A stretch of 7,377 nt of DNA from Parafannyhessea sp902761955. Lineage in GTDB: Bacteria; Actinomycetota; Coriobacteriia; Coriobacteriales; Atopobiaceae. The stretch lies in NCBI GenBank assembly GCA_902761955.1, contig CACWMM010000078.1, positions 1 to 7,377 of the forward strand, read 5' to 3'. Position numbers and translations under genes: made by a program. The notes below the pieces were generated by a model. That model was not told the DNA's origin. It did no database searches and worked only from the letters and a program-made list of their open reading frames with translations. Numbering within the stretch: the stretch's first letter is position 1; every line of letters starts with the position of its first letter. Below are positions 1 to 5,551 of the stretch, one piece after another.

Positions 1-311
1 CCCAGCGCGATGGCCAGAAGCACGTCCTCGTCGCGCACGCCGGCGGCATGGAGCTCGTCCATCACGGGCGGCAGCACCGTCGCCGTGGGAAGCGGGCGCG
101 TCACGTCGCTCGTGATCACGCACACGGTCTGGCCGGGGCGAACCAGCTCGCGCAGGCGCGGCGTGCCGATGGGCGCCGCAAGCGATGCGCGCACGACCTT
201 CTCGCCCGTGGGACCGCTCGCCACGGGATTTGCGTGCATGACCTCTATCACGTCCTCCTCCGGGAGCTCGAAGCCCTCCGTGCGCGTGCCGATGCCCACC
301 TCGTAGCGCAT
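1..311 (-). CDS. larA: LarA-family nickel-pincer (NPN) 2-hydroxyacid racemase, N-terminal part
   Basis: The reading frame is open from an ATG at 309-311 down to base 1, giving 103 codons with no stop, so the gene is cut by the window edge. The protein starts MRYEVGIGTR. Near residues 60-80 it reads RPGQTVCVITSDVTRPLP, followed by VLPPVMDEL and an AAGV...DVLLAIAL stretch. This is the pattern of the N-terminal domain of LarA (DUF2088): the SDxTRP motif at residues 68-73, then the LP..L.EL helix. LarA binds a nickel-pincer nucleotide and racemises lactate; relatives act on other 2-hydroxyacids, so the substrate is not settled by this fragment. The start is supported by a strong Shine-Dalgarno sequence just upstream. 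The gene is divergent from the pgsA cluster and separated from it by 187 bases. The histidines and lysine of the active site lie outside the window, so activity cannot be judged. Confidence 0.82.
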   Translation of the reverse strand, partial: MRYEVGIGTRTEGFELPEEDVIEVMHANPVASGPTGEKVVRASLAAPIGTPRLRELVRPGQTVCVITSDVTRPLPTATVLPPVMDELHAAGVRDEDVLLAIAL

Positions 312-316
312 GCGTT

Positions 317-322
317 ACCTCC
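317..322 (-). promoter_or_regulatory. Ribosome binding site of larA
   Basis: Read on the minus strand the sequence is GGAGGT, followed by 5 bases and the ATG at 311-309. This near-perfect anti-Shine-Dalgarno match fixes the LarA start and argues against the overlapping reading frames on either strand here. Confidence 0.75.
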
Positions 323-434
323 ACGTCTGCGATGCCGCCGCCGCGGCGCGTGTCTTGACGCAACTGTACTACGCCGCCGCCGTGCGCCGCGCGCCCGCGG
401 CCATGCCGTGACGCATGCGTAATCTTGGCAGAGT

Positions 435-464
435 TTGGGAGAAACGCGGGCAATCGGGTACCAT
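435..464 (+). promoter_or_regulatory. Possible sigma-70-type promoter for the pgsA cluster
   Basis: TTGGGA at 435-440 (4 of 6 against TTGACA) is followed by an 18-base spacer and TACCAT at 459-464 (4 of 6 against TATAAT). It lies about 35 bases before the TTG start of pgsA, in the only AT-richer part of the intergenic region. An alternative -35, TTGGCA, sits at 425-430 but is too far from this -10. Both boxes are imperfect, so this is a tentative call. Confidence 0.35.
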
Positions 465-485
465 AGCAACGTTACAAGCTAAAAC

Positions 486-493
486 GAGGAGAG
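486..493 (+). promoter_or_regulatory. Ribosome binding site that fixes the TTG start of pgsA
   Basis: GAGGAGAG lies 5 to 7 bases before a TTG at 499-501. An in-frame ATG exists upstream at 415, but it has no good Shine-Dalgarno sequence and would place the likely promoter inside the gene. I therefore chose TTG at 499. Confidence 0.65.
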
Positions 494-498
494 ACCCC

Positions 499-1386
499 TT
501 GGGCACCAAGCGCGAGAACTTCAAGATATCCGTCAAGAACCAGGTCGGTCGCGACGCCGCGATCGCGCAGGCTCAGGGCACTAACGCACCGGAGGGAACC
601 TCTGACAACCCCTCCCACCGCATATTTACCATCGCGAACGTGATCACGATGTGCCGCTTTGTCCTTACGGGCGTGTTTCTGTACATGTTCGTGAACGACC
701 TCAATCGCTACCTGGCGCTCACGTTCTACGTGATAGCGGCCGTGACGGACTTTTTGGACGGCCAGGTGGCGCGCCGCACGCAGACGGTCAGCTGGCTCGG
801 AAAGATCATGGACCCCGTGATGGACCGCGTGCTGCTGTTTACAGGCGTGCTCGGCCTCATGCTCAGGGGGGAGCTCCCGGTGTGGATGGCCGTGTTCGTA
901 ATCGGCCGCGATGCGTACCTGTTTGCGGGATCGATGATCCTGCAGAAGTACCAGCGCCGCCCGGTGGACGTGATCTACGTGGGCAAGTTCGCGACCGCGT
1001 TCCTCATGACGGGCTTCAGCTTTCTGCTGCTAGGGCTGCCCAAGGTAGGTGGCCTTGGCCTGGTGGATGTGGGCTGGCTTCCCGGTCTTGGCCACGCGCG
1101 CGCCGCCCTTGGCATTTTCTTCGTGTACGCGGGGCTCCTGTGCTCGCTTGTGACGGCCCTCGTGTACACCAAGCGCGGCTTTGCCATCAAGCGCCGCGCG
1201 CTCGAGCTTGGCCACCGCACGGACGAGACCCCGGAGGGCGAGCCCACGCCCGCCTCCGCCGTCGCCGCGGAGGCGGCTGCAACCGGTGCCGCCGCAAAGG
1301 AGGCCGCCGTGCGCGAGGCCGCGGCCGAGCGCAGTGCGGAGCGCAGCGCCAAGAAGAAGGGCAGCCGTGCCACGGAGGCGAACTAG
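499..1386 (+). CDS. pgsA: CDP-alcohol phosphatidyltransferase, probably phosphatidylglycerophosphate synthase
   Basis: This is an integral membrane enzyme of the CDP-alcohol phosphatidyltransferase family (295 aa from the TTG start). The whole family signature D-x2-DG-x2-AR-x8-G-x3-D-x3-D is present: D84, D87, G88, A91, R92, G101, D105 and D109, within TDFLDGQVARR and GKIMDPVMDR. These Asp residues bind the metal and CDP-diacylglycerol. Hydrophobic segments lie around residues 52-66, 71-83, 110-135, 165-182 and 203-223. The most likely reaction is CDP-diacylglycerol plus glycerol-3-phosphate to phosphatidylglycerophosphate. A cardiolipin synthase of the same fold, as found in actinobacteria, or an inositol-phosphate enzyme cannot be excluded. 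Unusual parts are a hydrophilic N-terminal leader of about 40 residues and a charged, Ala/Glu/Lys-rich C-terminal tail (about 240-295), probably cytosolic. The next gene starts 4 bases after its stop, so the two are probably cotranscribed. Confidence 0.82.
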   Translation: MGTKRENFKISVKNQVGRDAAIAQAQGTNAPEGTSDNPSHRIFTIANVITMCRFVLTGVFLYMFVNDLNRYLALTFYVIAAVTDFLDGQVARRTQTVSWLGKIMDPVMDRVLLFTGVLGLMLRGELPVWMAVFVIGRDAYLFAGSMILQKYQRRPVDVIYVGKFATAFLMTGFSFLLLGLPKVGGLGLVDVGWLPGLGHARAALGIFFVYAGLLCSLVTALVYTKRGFAIKRRALELGHRTDETPEGEPTPASAVAAEAAATGAAAKEAAVREAAAERSAERSAKKKGSRATEAN

Positions 1387-1390
1387 CAAG

Positions 1391-2536
1391 ATGAGAAGAA
1401 CGATCGTCCTCATCGCGGCCGCGCTCTTGGCCGCCCTGTTTGCATGGCCCGCAGCGCCGGCCTTGGCCGAGGAGGCAAAGCCGCAGGTGACGGAGGCCAA
1501 GAGCTACGAGATCATCGACCAGGACGGCAACGTGCTCGCAAGCCACGACGCCACGGAGCACATGGCACCCGCCTCGATCACCAAAATCATGACGGCCATG
1601 GTCGCGCTGGACTCCGGCGTGGACCTGGACAAGACGTGCACCATCCAGGACATGACGTACCAGGACGGCGCCCAGCTCGCCGGCTACAAGGCGGGCGATT
1701 CGCCCACGCTGCGCGAGCTCATGATGGCCATGCTCGTGTACTCCGCAAACGACGCCGCCGCAAACATCGCCGTCGCGGTGTCGGGCAGCGTCGACAAGTT
1801 CGCGGAGCTCATGAACAAGAAGGCCCAGGAAATCGGGATGACGAACACGCAGTTCAAGAACCCGCACGGCCTGGAGGAGGACGGGCACTACTCCTGCGCG
1901 CACGACCTCGCACTCATGGGCCGCTACGCACTGCAGAACTACCCGCTGATCGCGGCCGCTGTCACCACGCGATCCGTAACGGTGACGGCCGGAGGCCAGC
2001 AGAAGACGCTCGCATCCACGGACGACCTCATGGGAAGCTACGCGGGGCTGTGTGGCATCAAGACCGGTGCGGTCGAGTCCGGCACCACGTTTTTGGGATC
2101 GAGCCGCCGCTGGGGCGTCCAGCTCTTCTCGGCCGTGCTCGGCTGCTCCACGCACGAGGGGCGCTTCACGGACACCGCCATCCTGATGGACTGGGCGTAC
2201 GACACCTACCTGGGGCGCATCAGCCTGGCGCGCAAGGCGTGGCCCGTGCGCGTGGTTTCTGACGCGGACTGCTTCTGGGCAAAGCGCGTGGTCACGGCGC
2301 AGTGGGACGCCGCCGGGCGCGTCTATCGCGGCCAGGACGTGACGTGGCACACCACGATGCTGCCCTCGGGCACGATGCTTGGCGCGCAGCAGCCGTTTGG
2401 CCGCTCCTCGTGGACGCAGCAGGGCCGACCCGTCGCGCGCGAGGTGTATCGCGCCAGCCGCTGGCTGCACCGAGTATCATCCTATAACGTATTTGCACTG
2501 CCGCTGTTCTACGACGTGGCAGGTCTCGTCTCGTAG
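1391..2536 (+). CDS. Secreted D-alanyl-D-alanine carboxypeptidase (low-molecular-weight PBP, DacA/DacF type)
   Basis: This is a serine DD-peptidase of the S11 family that removes the terminal D-Ala from peptidoglycan stem peptides outside the cell. The 381-residue protein starts with a clear signal peptide: MRR, a hydrophobic core, and PALA, with likely cleavage after A26. All three active-site motifs are present in order: SITK at 62-65 (nucleophile S62, base K65), SAN at 118-120 and KTG at 224-226. The stretch GMTNTQFKNPHGL (149-161) is also typical. Position 221, just before GIKTG, is Cys where family members usually have Asp (DGIKTG or DGLKTG). The C-terminal 100 or so residues do not show the usual amphipathic anchor helix. 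The ATG at 1391 is chosen because the signal peptide begins there; the frame is open upstream only as a shadow of pgsA. A GGAGG lies at 1374-1378, a rather long 12 bases away, inside the end of pgsA. Confidence 0.9.
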   Translation: MRRTIVLIAAALLAALFAWPAAPALAEEAKPQVTEAKSYEIIDQDGNVLASHDATEHMAPASITKIMTAMVALDSGVDLDKTCTIQDMTYQDGAQLAGYKAGDSPTLRELMMAMLVYSANDAAANIAVAVSGSVDKFAELMNKKAQEIGMTNTQFKNPHGLEEDGHYSCAHDLALMGRYALQNYPLIAAAVTTRSVTVTAGGQQKTLASTDDLMGSYAGLCGIKTGAVESGTTFLGSSRRWGVQLFSAVLGCSTHEGRFTDTAILMDWAYDTYLGRISLARKAWPVRVVSDADCFWAKRVVTAQWDAAGRVYRGQDVTWHTTMLPSGTMLGAQQPFGRSSWTQQGRPVAREVYRASRWLHRVSSYNVFALPLFYDVAGLVS

Positions 2537-2544
2537 GGGGTCTC

Positions 2545-3402
2545 ATGGCCGAGAAGGACAAGGCGCCGGGGGTCGTGGGTCCCCTGTACGAAGAGCACCT
2601 GCTGCTGGGCGCGACGTTCGAGCGCACGGAGCTGGGGGCGCTCAGGACCGTGGCATACGGCGCGTCCGCGCCCGTTGCGGAGTCGCTTGAGGACGGCACG
2701 CTCTTGGCGGACGCCTCCGGCATGCGGATGCTTCTGGCCTCGGGCGACCGGGTCGCGCCGTTTGGCGAGGCCGCGTTCGCGGCGGAGCCGCTGCCTGTGG
2801 GGCGCGCGGGCTTCTCGCCCGTGTTTCTGGGCGATGGCGCCGTGGCGTCCATCCCGCTGGCGGCGCGCACGGGTGACCACGAGCTGCTCGCGTTCGACGC
2901 GAGCCCGCGCGCGGGGGTGCTTTCCGCGTGGCTCACGTTCGTGGCGTCCATCGAGCAGAACGGCTTCCGTCCGTACGAGGGGCTCGAGGTGGAGGACGTG
3001 AGCCGCGACCTGGTGCCGCTGGCCCTGTGGGGAAACGACGCCCCGCGCGTGCTGGGCGACTACGTGGGCGGCGCCTCCGCGCTGCCGCAGGCGGGCCACG
3101 TGGCACACCTCATGCTGGACGGGCACATTCCCGTGGTGGCATGCGCGGTTTCGCTCGGTGGGGCGCCGATGTACGTTCTGCTGGTTCCGCCGGACTTCGC
3201 GCGCGTGCTGTGGCGCAGCCTCTTGAGCTTCACGGGCGTGCGTCCGACGGGCCTTGCGGAGCTGTGGGACGCGGCGCGCGCGAAGGCGGCGTGGCTTGAT
3301 GCGCTGCAGAAGCCGGACCGCGTGCGCCTTGACCGCACCGACCTGCTTGAATGGGGCCTCATCCGGCCGTCGGCCGACTTCATAGGCGGGCGCGCCCTGT
3401 AG
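2545..3402 (+). CDS. GcvT/YgfZ-like folate-binding-fold protein, shortened and probably not an aminomethyltransferase
   Basis: This 285-residue protein resembles glycine cleavage T protein across its first two-thirds. LYEEHLLLGA (14-23) matches the GcvT N-terminus. LEDGTLLADASGMRMLLASG (48-67) matches the E..A.R...GLFDLSHMG region. GDHELLAFDA (110-119) matches the GEDEFLLVVNA strand. VEDVSRDLVPLALWGNDAPRVL (149-170) matches the EDVS...A.LALQGPKAREVL region, and VRPTGLAELWDAARAKA (232-248) matches the V.P.GLGARD.LR.EAG region. Two things differ. The folate/amine-contacting Asp of the IDDLIV motif falls where this protein has Ala101/Ser102. The C-terminal barrel domain of GcvT (usual length about 360) is missing. 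No KGCYxGQ motif of YgfZ is visible. It starts 8 bases after the carboxypeptidase stop, with AGGGGG at 2535-2540 as ribosome binding site. The function is unknown; a folate-binding or regulatory role is possible. Confidence 0.6.
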   Translation: MAEKDKAPGVVGPLYEEHLLLGATFERTELGALRTVAYGASAPVAESLEDGTLLADASGMRMLLASGDRVAPFGEAAFAAEPLPVGRAGFSPVFLGDGAVASIPLAARTGDHELLAFDASPRAGVLSAWLTFVASIEQNGFRPYEGLEVEDVSRDLVPLALWGNDAPRVLGDYVGGASALPQAGHVAHLMLDGHIPVVACAVSLGGAPMYVLLVPPDFARVLWRSLLSFTGVRPTGLAELWDAARAKAAWLDALQKPDRVRLDRTDLLEWGLIRPSADFIGGRAL

Positions 3403-3409
3403 CGCGTGA

Positions 3410-3436
3410 TTGGGGCGGCCCCGCTCAGGATATAAT
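3410..3436 (+). promoter_or_regulatory. Promoter of the patB-ridA pair
   Basis: A perfect -10 box, TATAAT, lies at 3431-3436 in the 64-base gap between two same-strand genes, 30 bases before the patB start. The best -35 match is TTGGGG at 3410-3415, with a short 15-base spacer, so the -35 assignment is weak. The intact -10 in such GC-rich DNA still argues for a separate transcription start here. Confidence 0.6.
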
Positions 3437-3466
3437 TCCTAACATCAAACACGAGGGGGGCACGCC

Positions 3467-4696
3467 ATGCACTACGACTTTCAGACTCTGCCACAGCGCC
3501 GCGGCACGGGATCGGCAAAGTGGGAGCAAATGTATCGCGACCAGCCCGATCTGGGGCCAGACGTCGTGCCGCTTTCCGTGGCGGACATGGAGTTTGAAAA
3601 CCCGCCGGAGGTGAAGCAGGCGCTTCGCGACTGGCTGGATGGCGCCGTCATGGGCTACACGGACCCCACGGACGAGTTCTTCTCCGCGTGCCTTGGCTGG
3701 CAGGAGCGCCGCCATGGCTGGACGCCCGAGCGCGAGTGGGTGGTGACGTCGCCGGGCGTGGTGCCCGCGATCTTCAACGCGGTGCGCACGCTCACGAGCC
3801 CGGGCGACGGCGTCATCGTGCAGCCGCCGGTGTACTACCCGTTCTTCATGGCGGTCGAGGCCAGCGGCCGGCGCATCGTGCGGAACCCGCTCGTGGTGGA
3901 CCGTGCGGACGGCGCGCCGCGCTACCGCATGGACTTCGACGACCTGGAGCGCAAGGCCGCGGACCCCGCGAACACCATGCTCGTGCTGTGCAGCCCGCAC
4001 AACCCCGTCGGCCGCGTGTGGACGCGACGTGAGCTGGAGCGCGTGCTTGACATCTGTGCACGACACGGCGTCACCATCGTCGCGGACGAGATCCACGACG
4101 ACCTCATCATGCCCGGCGTCAGGCACACGGCCATCATGTCCGTTGCGCGCCCGGCGGACTGGCCGCGCCTCGTTGTGTGCACCGCGCCGAGCAAGACGTT
4201 CAACATCGCCGGCTGCCAGGCGTCCGTAAACTATGTGCCAGCCGCGGACGTGTGCGAGCGCTTCGTGCGCGGCTTTAGGGACGTCGCGTCCACAGAGCTC
4301 AACTGTTTTGCATATCCCGCGACCATTGCCGCATACACCCGTTGCGACGAGTGGCTGGGGCAGCTGCTGGGCAGCATCTGGTCCAACTACCAGATGCTGC
4401 GCGACTTCATGCGCGAGCATATGCCCGAGGTCGAGGTGTACCCTCTGGAGGGCACGTTCCTCGCGTGGGCGGACTTTGGCGCATGGGGGCTTACCCCGCA
4501 GGAGCTCGAGCGCTTCATGCACAAGGACGCCCAGCTCTACCTGGACGAGGGCCACGTGTTTGGCAGCGAGGGCGACGGTTTCGAGCGCTTCAACCTCGCA
4601 TGTCCGGAGCACGTGCTACGCTCTGCGCTGGAGCGCCTTAACGCCGCGGCGAGAAACGCCGGCCTCCTGGGTCCAAACGGAGGGAGCCAAAAGTGA
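3467..4696 (+). CDS. patB: PLP-dependent C-S lyase / aminotransferase of the PatB/MalY family (cystathionine beta-lyase-like)
   Basis: This is a 409-residue fold-type I PLP enzyme of the MalY/PatB branch, which cleaves cystathionine or cysteine S-conjugates to a thiol, ammonia and pyruvate through 2-aminoacrylate. Branch hallmarks are visible: the N-terminal VVPLSVADMEFENPPEV, then GYTDP and the WVVTSPGVVPAIFNAVRTLTSPGDGV region, and the aromatic pair YYPFF. CSPHNPVGRVW places PLP-contacting N179. VADEIHDDL gives D207, which pairs with the PLP ring nitrogen. APSKTFNIAGCQ gives the Schiff-base lysine K243, and FERFNLACP gives the carboxylate-binding arginine R374. Length fits the family (about 390-400). 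The ATG has a strong GAGGGGGG at 3453-3460, 6 bases away. Its last four bases overlap the start of ridA. A pure aminotransferase activity is possible, but the DEIH and SKTFNIAG context favours the beta-lyase branch. Location is cytosolic. Confidence 0.87.
   Translation: MHYDFQTLPQRRGTGSAKWEQMYRDQPDLGPDVVPLSVADMEFENPPEVKQALRDWLDGAVMGYTDPTDEFFSACLGWQERRHGWTPEREWVVTSPGVVPAIFNAVRTLTSPGDGVIVQPPVYYPFFMAVEASGRRIVRNPLVVDRADGAPRYRMDFDDLERKAADPANTMLVLCSPHNPVGRVWTRRELERVLDICARHGVTIVADEIHDDLIMPGVRHTAIMSVARPADWPRLVVCTAPSKTFNIAGCQASVNYVPAADVCERFVRGFRDVASTELNCFAYPATIAAYTRCDEWLGQLLGSIWSNYQMLRDFMREHMPEVEVYPLEGTFLAWADFGAWGLTPQELERFMHKDAQLYLDEGHVFGSEGDGFERFNLACPEHVLRSALERLNAAARNAGLLGPNGGSQK
4679..4684 (+). promoter_or_regulatory. 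Ribosome binding site that fixes the GTG start of ridA
   Basis: GGAGGG lies inside the last codons of patB, 8 bases before the GTG at 4693-4695. It supports the GTG start and a GTGA overlap with the patB stop codon, the arrangement expected for translational coupling. Confidence 0.7.
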
Positions 4697-5073
4697 AGTA
4701 TGCAATAAACGCGCCCGCAGCGCCCGAGTCCATCGGCCCGTACTCCCAGGGCACGACCGCCGGCAGGCTCGTGTTCGCGTCCGGGCAGCTGCCCATCGAC
4801 CCCGAGCACTGCGACCGGCTGATAGCCGGAGACGCCGCGGTCCAGACCGAGCGCGTCATCCAGATCGTCCAGGCGCTTCTCGCCGAGGCGGACTGCACGC
4901 TGTCGGACGTCGCGCAGACGACGCTCTACCTGGCGAACCTGGATGACCTCGACGCCGTGAACCGCGTGTACGAGCGCTACTTCGTGGCGCCGGCGCCGGC
5001 CCGCACCGTCGTGGAGGTATCGCGCCTGCCCATGGGGGCGCTCGTCGAGATGGACTGCGTCGCCTGCCGCTAA
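4693..5073 (+). CDS. ridA: RidA family enamine/imine deaminase (YjgF/YER057c/UK114)
   Basis: RidA hydrolyses reactive enamines and imines, chiefly 2-aminoacrylate released by PLP enzymes, before they damage other PLP proteins. The 126-residue product is the normal family length. It shows the family pattern from end to end: IGPYSQG at 14-20, VFASGQLPID at 27-36, TLYLANLDDLDAVNRVY at 77-93, and PARTVVEV with R104, the arginine that binds the substrate carboxylate. PMGALVEMDCVA follows with E119, the acidic residue near the active site. It begins with GTG and overlaps the stop codon of the upstream C-S lyase gene by 4 bases. Such an overlap makes co-expression with that enzyme likely, and the lyase chemistry generates 2-aminoacrylate, the RidA substrate. 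A Cys-rich C-terminus (C122, C125) is a small oddity. Confidence 0.92.
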   Translation: MKYAINAPAAPESIGPYSQGTTAGRLVFASGQLPIDPEHCDRLIAGDAAVQTERVIQIVQALLAEADCTLSDVAQTTLYLANLDDLDAVNRVYERYFVAPAPARTVVEVSRLPMGALVEMDCVACR

Positions 5074-5119
5074 AGCGTTATCATGGTACGGAAAACCTAA
5101 CAAGAGGGGAGATAGGCAC

Positions 5120-5548
5120 ATGCAGCCTACCAAGAACAACGACGCGGGAGCCACCAAGATCTTCCGCATGCCCGCTACGGACGCCACCTCTCCGGACCTC
5201 ATGGCCGCGGCGACCCCCAGCCACCCCACGCTCACCATCGTGAAGGGGCCGCAGATGGGATCGACGTTCGAGCTGGCAGATAGCGTGGTCACCATCGGCC
5301 GCGACCCCAGCAACTCCGTGTTCCTGAACGACATGACGGTCTCGCGCCGCCACGCGCGCCTTGACCTCTCCGGCCTGGAGAGCGGCCTTGCCACCATCGA
5401 GGACCTCGGCTCGCTCAACGGCACGTGGGTCGACGGCGCCATCGTCAACCGCGCGCTGCTCAAGGACGGCTCGACCATCCAGGTGGGCACCTTCCGCATG
5501 ATCTTCCACACCAACCGGAAGAACGTGAGGATCGAGACTGGGAACTAA
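5120..5548 (+). CDS. garA: FHA-domain protein, GarA/OdhI-like phospho-switch
   Basis: This is a 142-residue protein: a flexible N-terminus of about 35 residues and one forkhead-associated (FHA) phosphothreonine-binding domain (about 37-131). FHA hallmarks are IGR (R61), TVSRRHA at 73-79 (S75, H78) and LGSLNGTWV at 96-104 (N100). IVKGPQMGSTFEL, VFLNDMTVSRRHA and IQVGTFRMIF closely follow the layout of mycobacterial GarA and corynebacterial OdhI. Those proteins inhibit 2-oxoglutarate dehydrogenase and control glutamate metabolism until kinase phosphorylation of an N-terminal ETTSVFR motif makes the domain bind its own tail. Here the N-terminus has T12-K-I-F-R16, similar to the TSVFR part but without the double Thr. 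The ribosome binding site is GAGGGGAG at 5104-5111, 8 bases before the ATG. The MerR gene follows after 3 bases, the same order as garA/odhI with Rv1828/ftsR. Identity rests on recalled sequence and context, not on a search. Confidence 0.75.
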   Translation: MQPTKNNDAGATKIFRMPATDATSPDLMAAATPSHPTLTIVKGPQMGSTFELADSVVTIGRDPSNSVFLNDMTVSRRHARLDLSGLESGLATIEDLGSLNGTWVDGAIVNRALLKDGSTIQVGTFRMIFHTNRKNVRIETGN

Positions 5549-5551
5549 GCC

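Larger units (their letters stand above)
312..498. other. Divergent intergenic region between larA and pgsA
   Basis: This stretch of 187 bases separates two divergent genes and should hold the control sites of both. Its middle (about 330-405) is extremely GC-rich, with GCC/CGC runs and a short perfect hairpin (stem 386-391 with 396-401, loop 392-395) that has no T-tract. The part from 420 to 485 is more AT-rich and carries a plausible promoter for pgsA. An 8-base palindrome, CGCATGCG, occurs at 307-314, across the larA start codon, and again at 412-419. I could not pick out a convincing minus-strand promoter for larA. Reading frames across it have no supporting ribosome binding site or recognisable protein. 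Confidence 0.6.

Noticed and set aside
386..401. GC-rich hairpin in the larA-pgsA region as a terminator
   Set aside because: The stem is only 6 bases, with no T-tract on either strand, and it lies between divergent genes where no terminator is needed.
425..430. CTTGGCAG shared by the pgsA upstream region (424-431) and the apt upstream region (6284-6291)
   Set aside because: It looks like a -35 box, but before apt there is no -10 at the right distance without overlapping the ribosome binding site. An 8-base match found twice is weak evidence for a common element.
1187..2470. A long minus-strand open frame (427 codons) opposite the carboxypeptidase gene
   Set aside because: Its protein is Arg/His/Ala-rich with no recognisable motif, it has no ribosome binding site, and it is fully antisense to a gene with a signal peptide and all three active-site motifs. 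It is a GC-bias shadow.
2483..2488. TATAAC as an internal promoter -10 for the GcvT-like gene
   Set aside because: It lies inside the carboxypeptidase coding region and has no -35-like sequence at a usable distance. The 8-base gap to the next gene suggests cotranscription.
3425..4612. A long minus-strand open frame (395 codons) opposite patB
   Set aside because: Same reasoning: low-complexity Arg/His/Val composition and complete overlap with a well-supported PLP enzyme gene.
5079..5084. TATCAT before the garA-like gene as a promoter -10
   Set aside because: It is a 5 of 6 match at a reasonable position, but no -35 box is found 16-18 bases upstream. A promoter for garA-ftsR here is possible but not supported.
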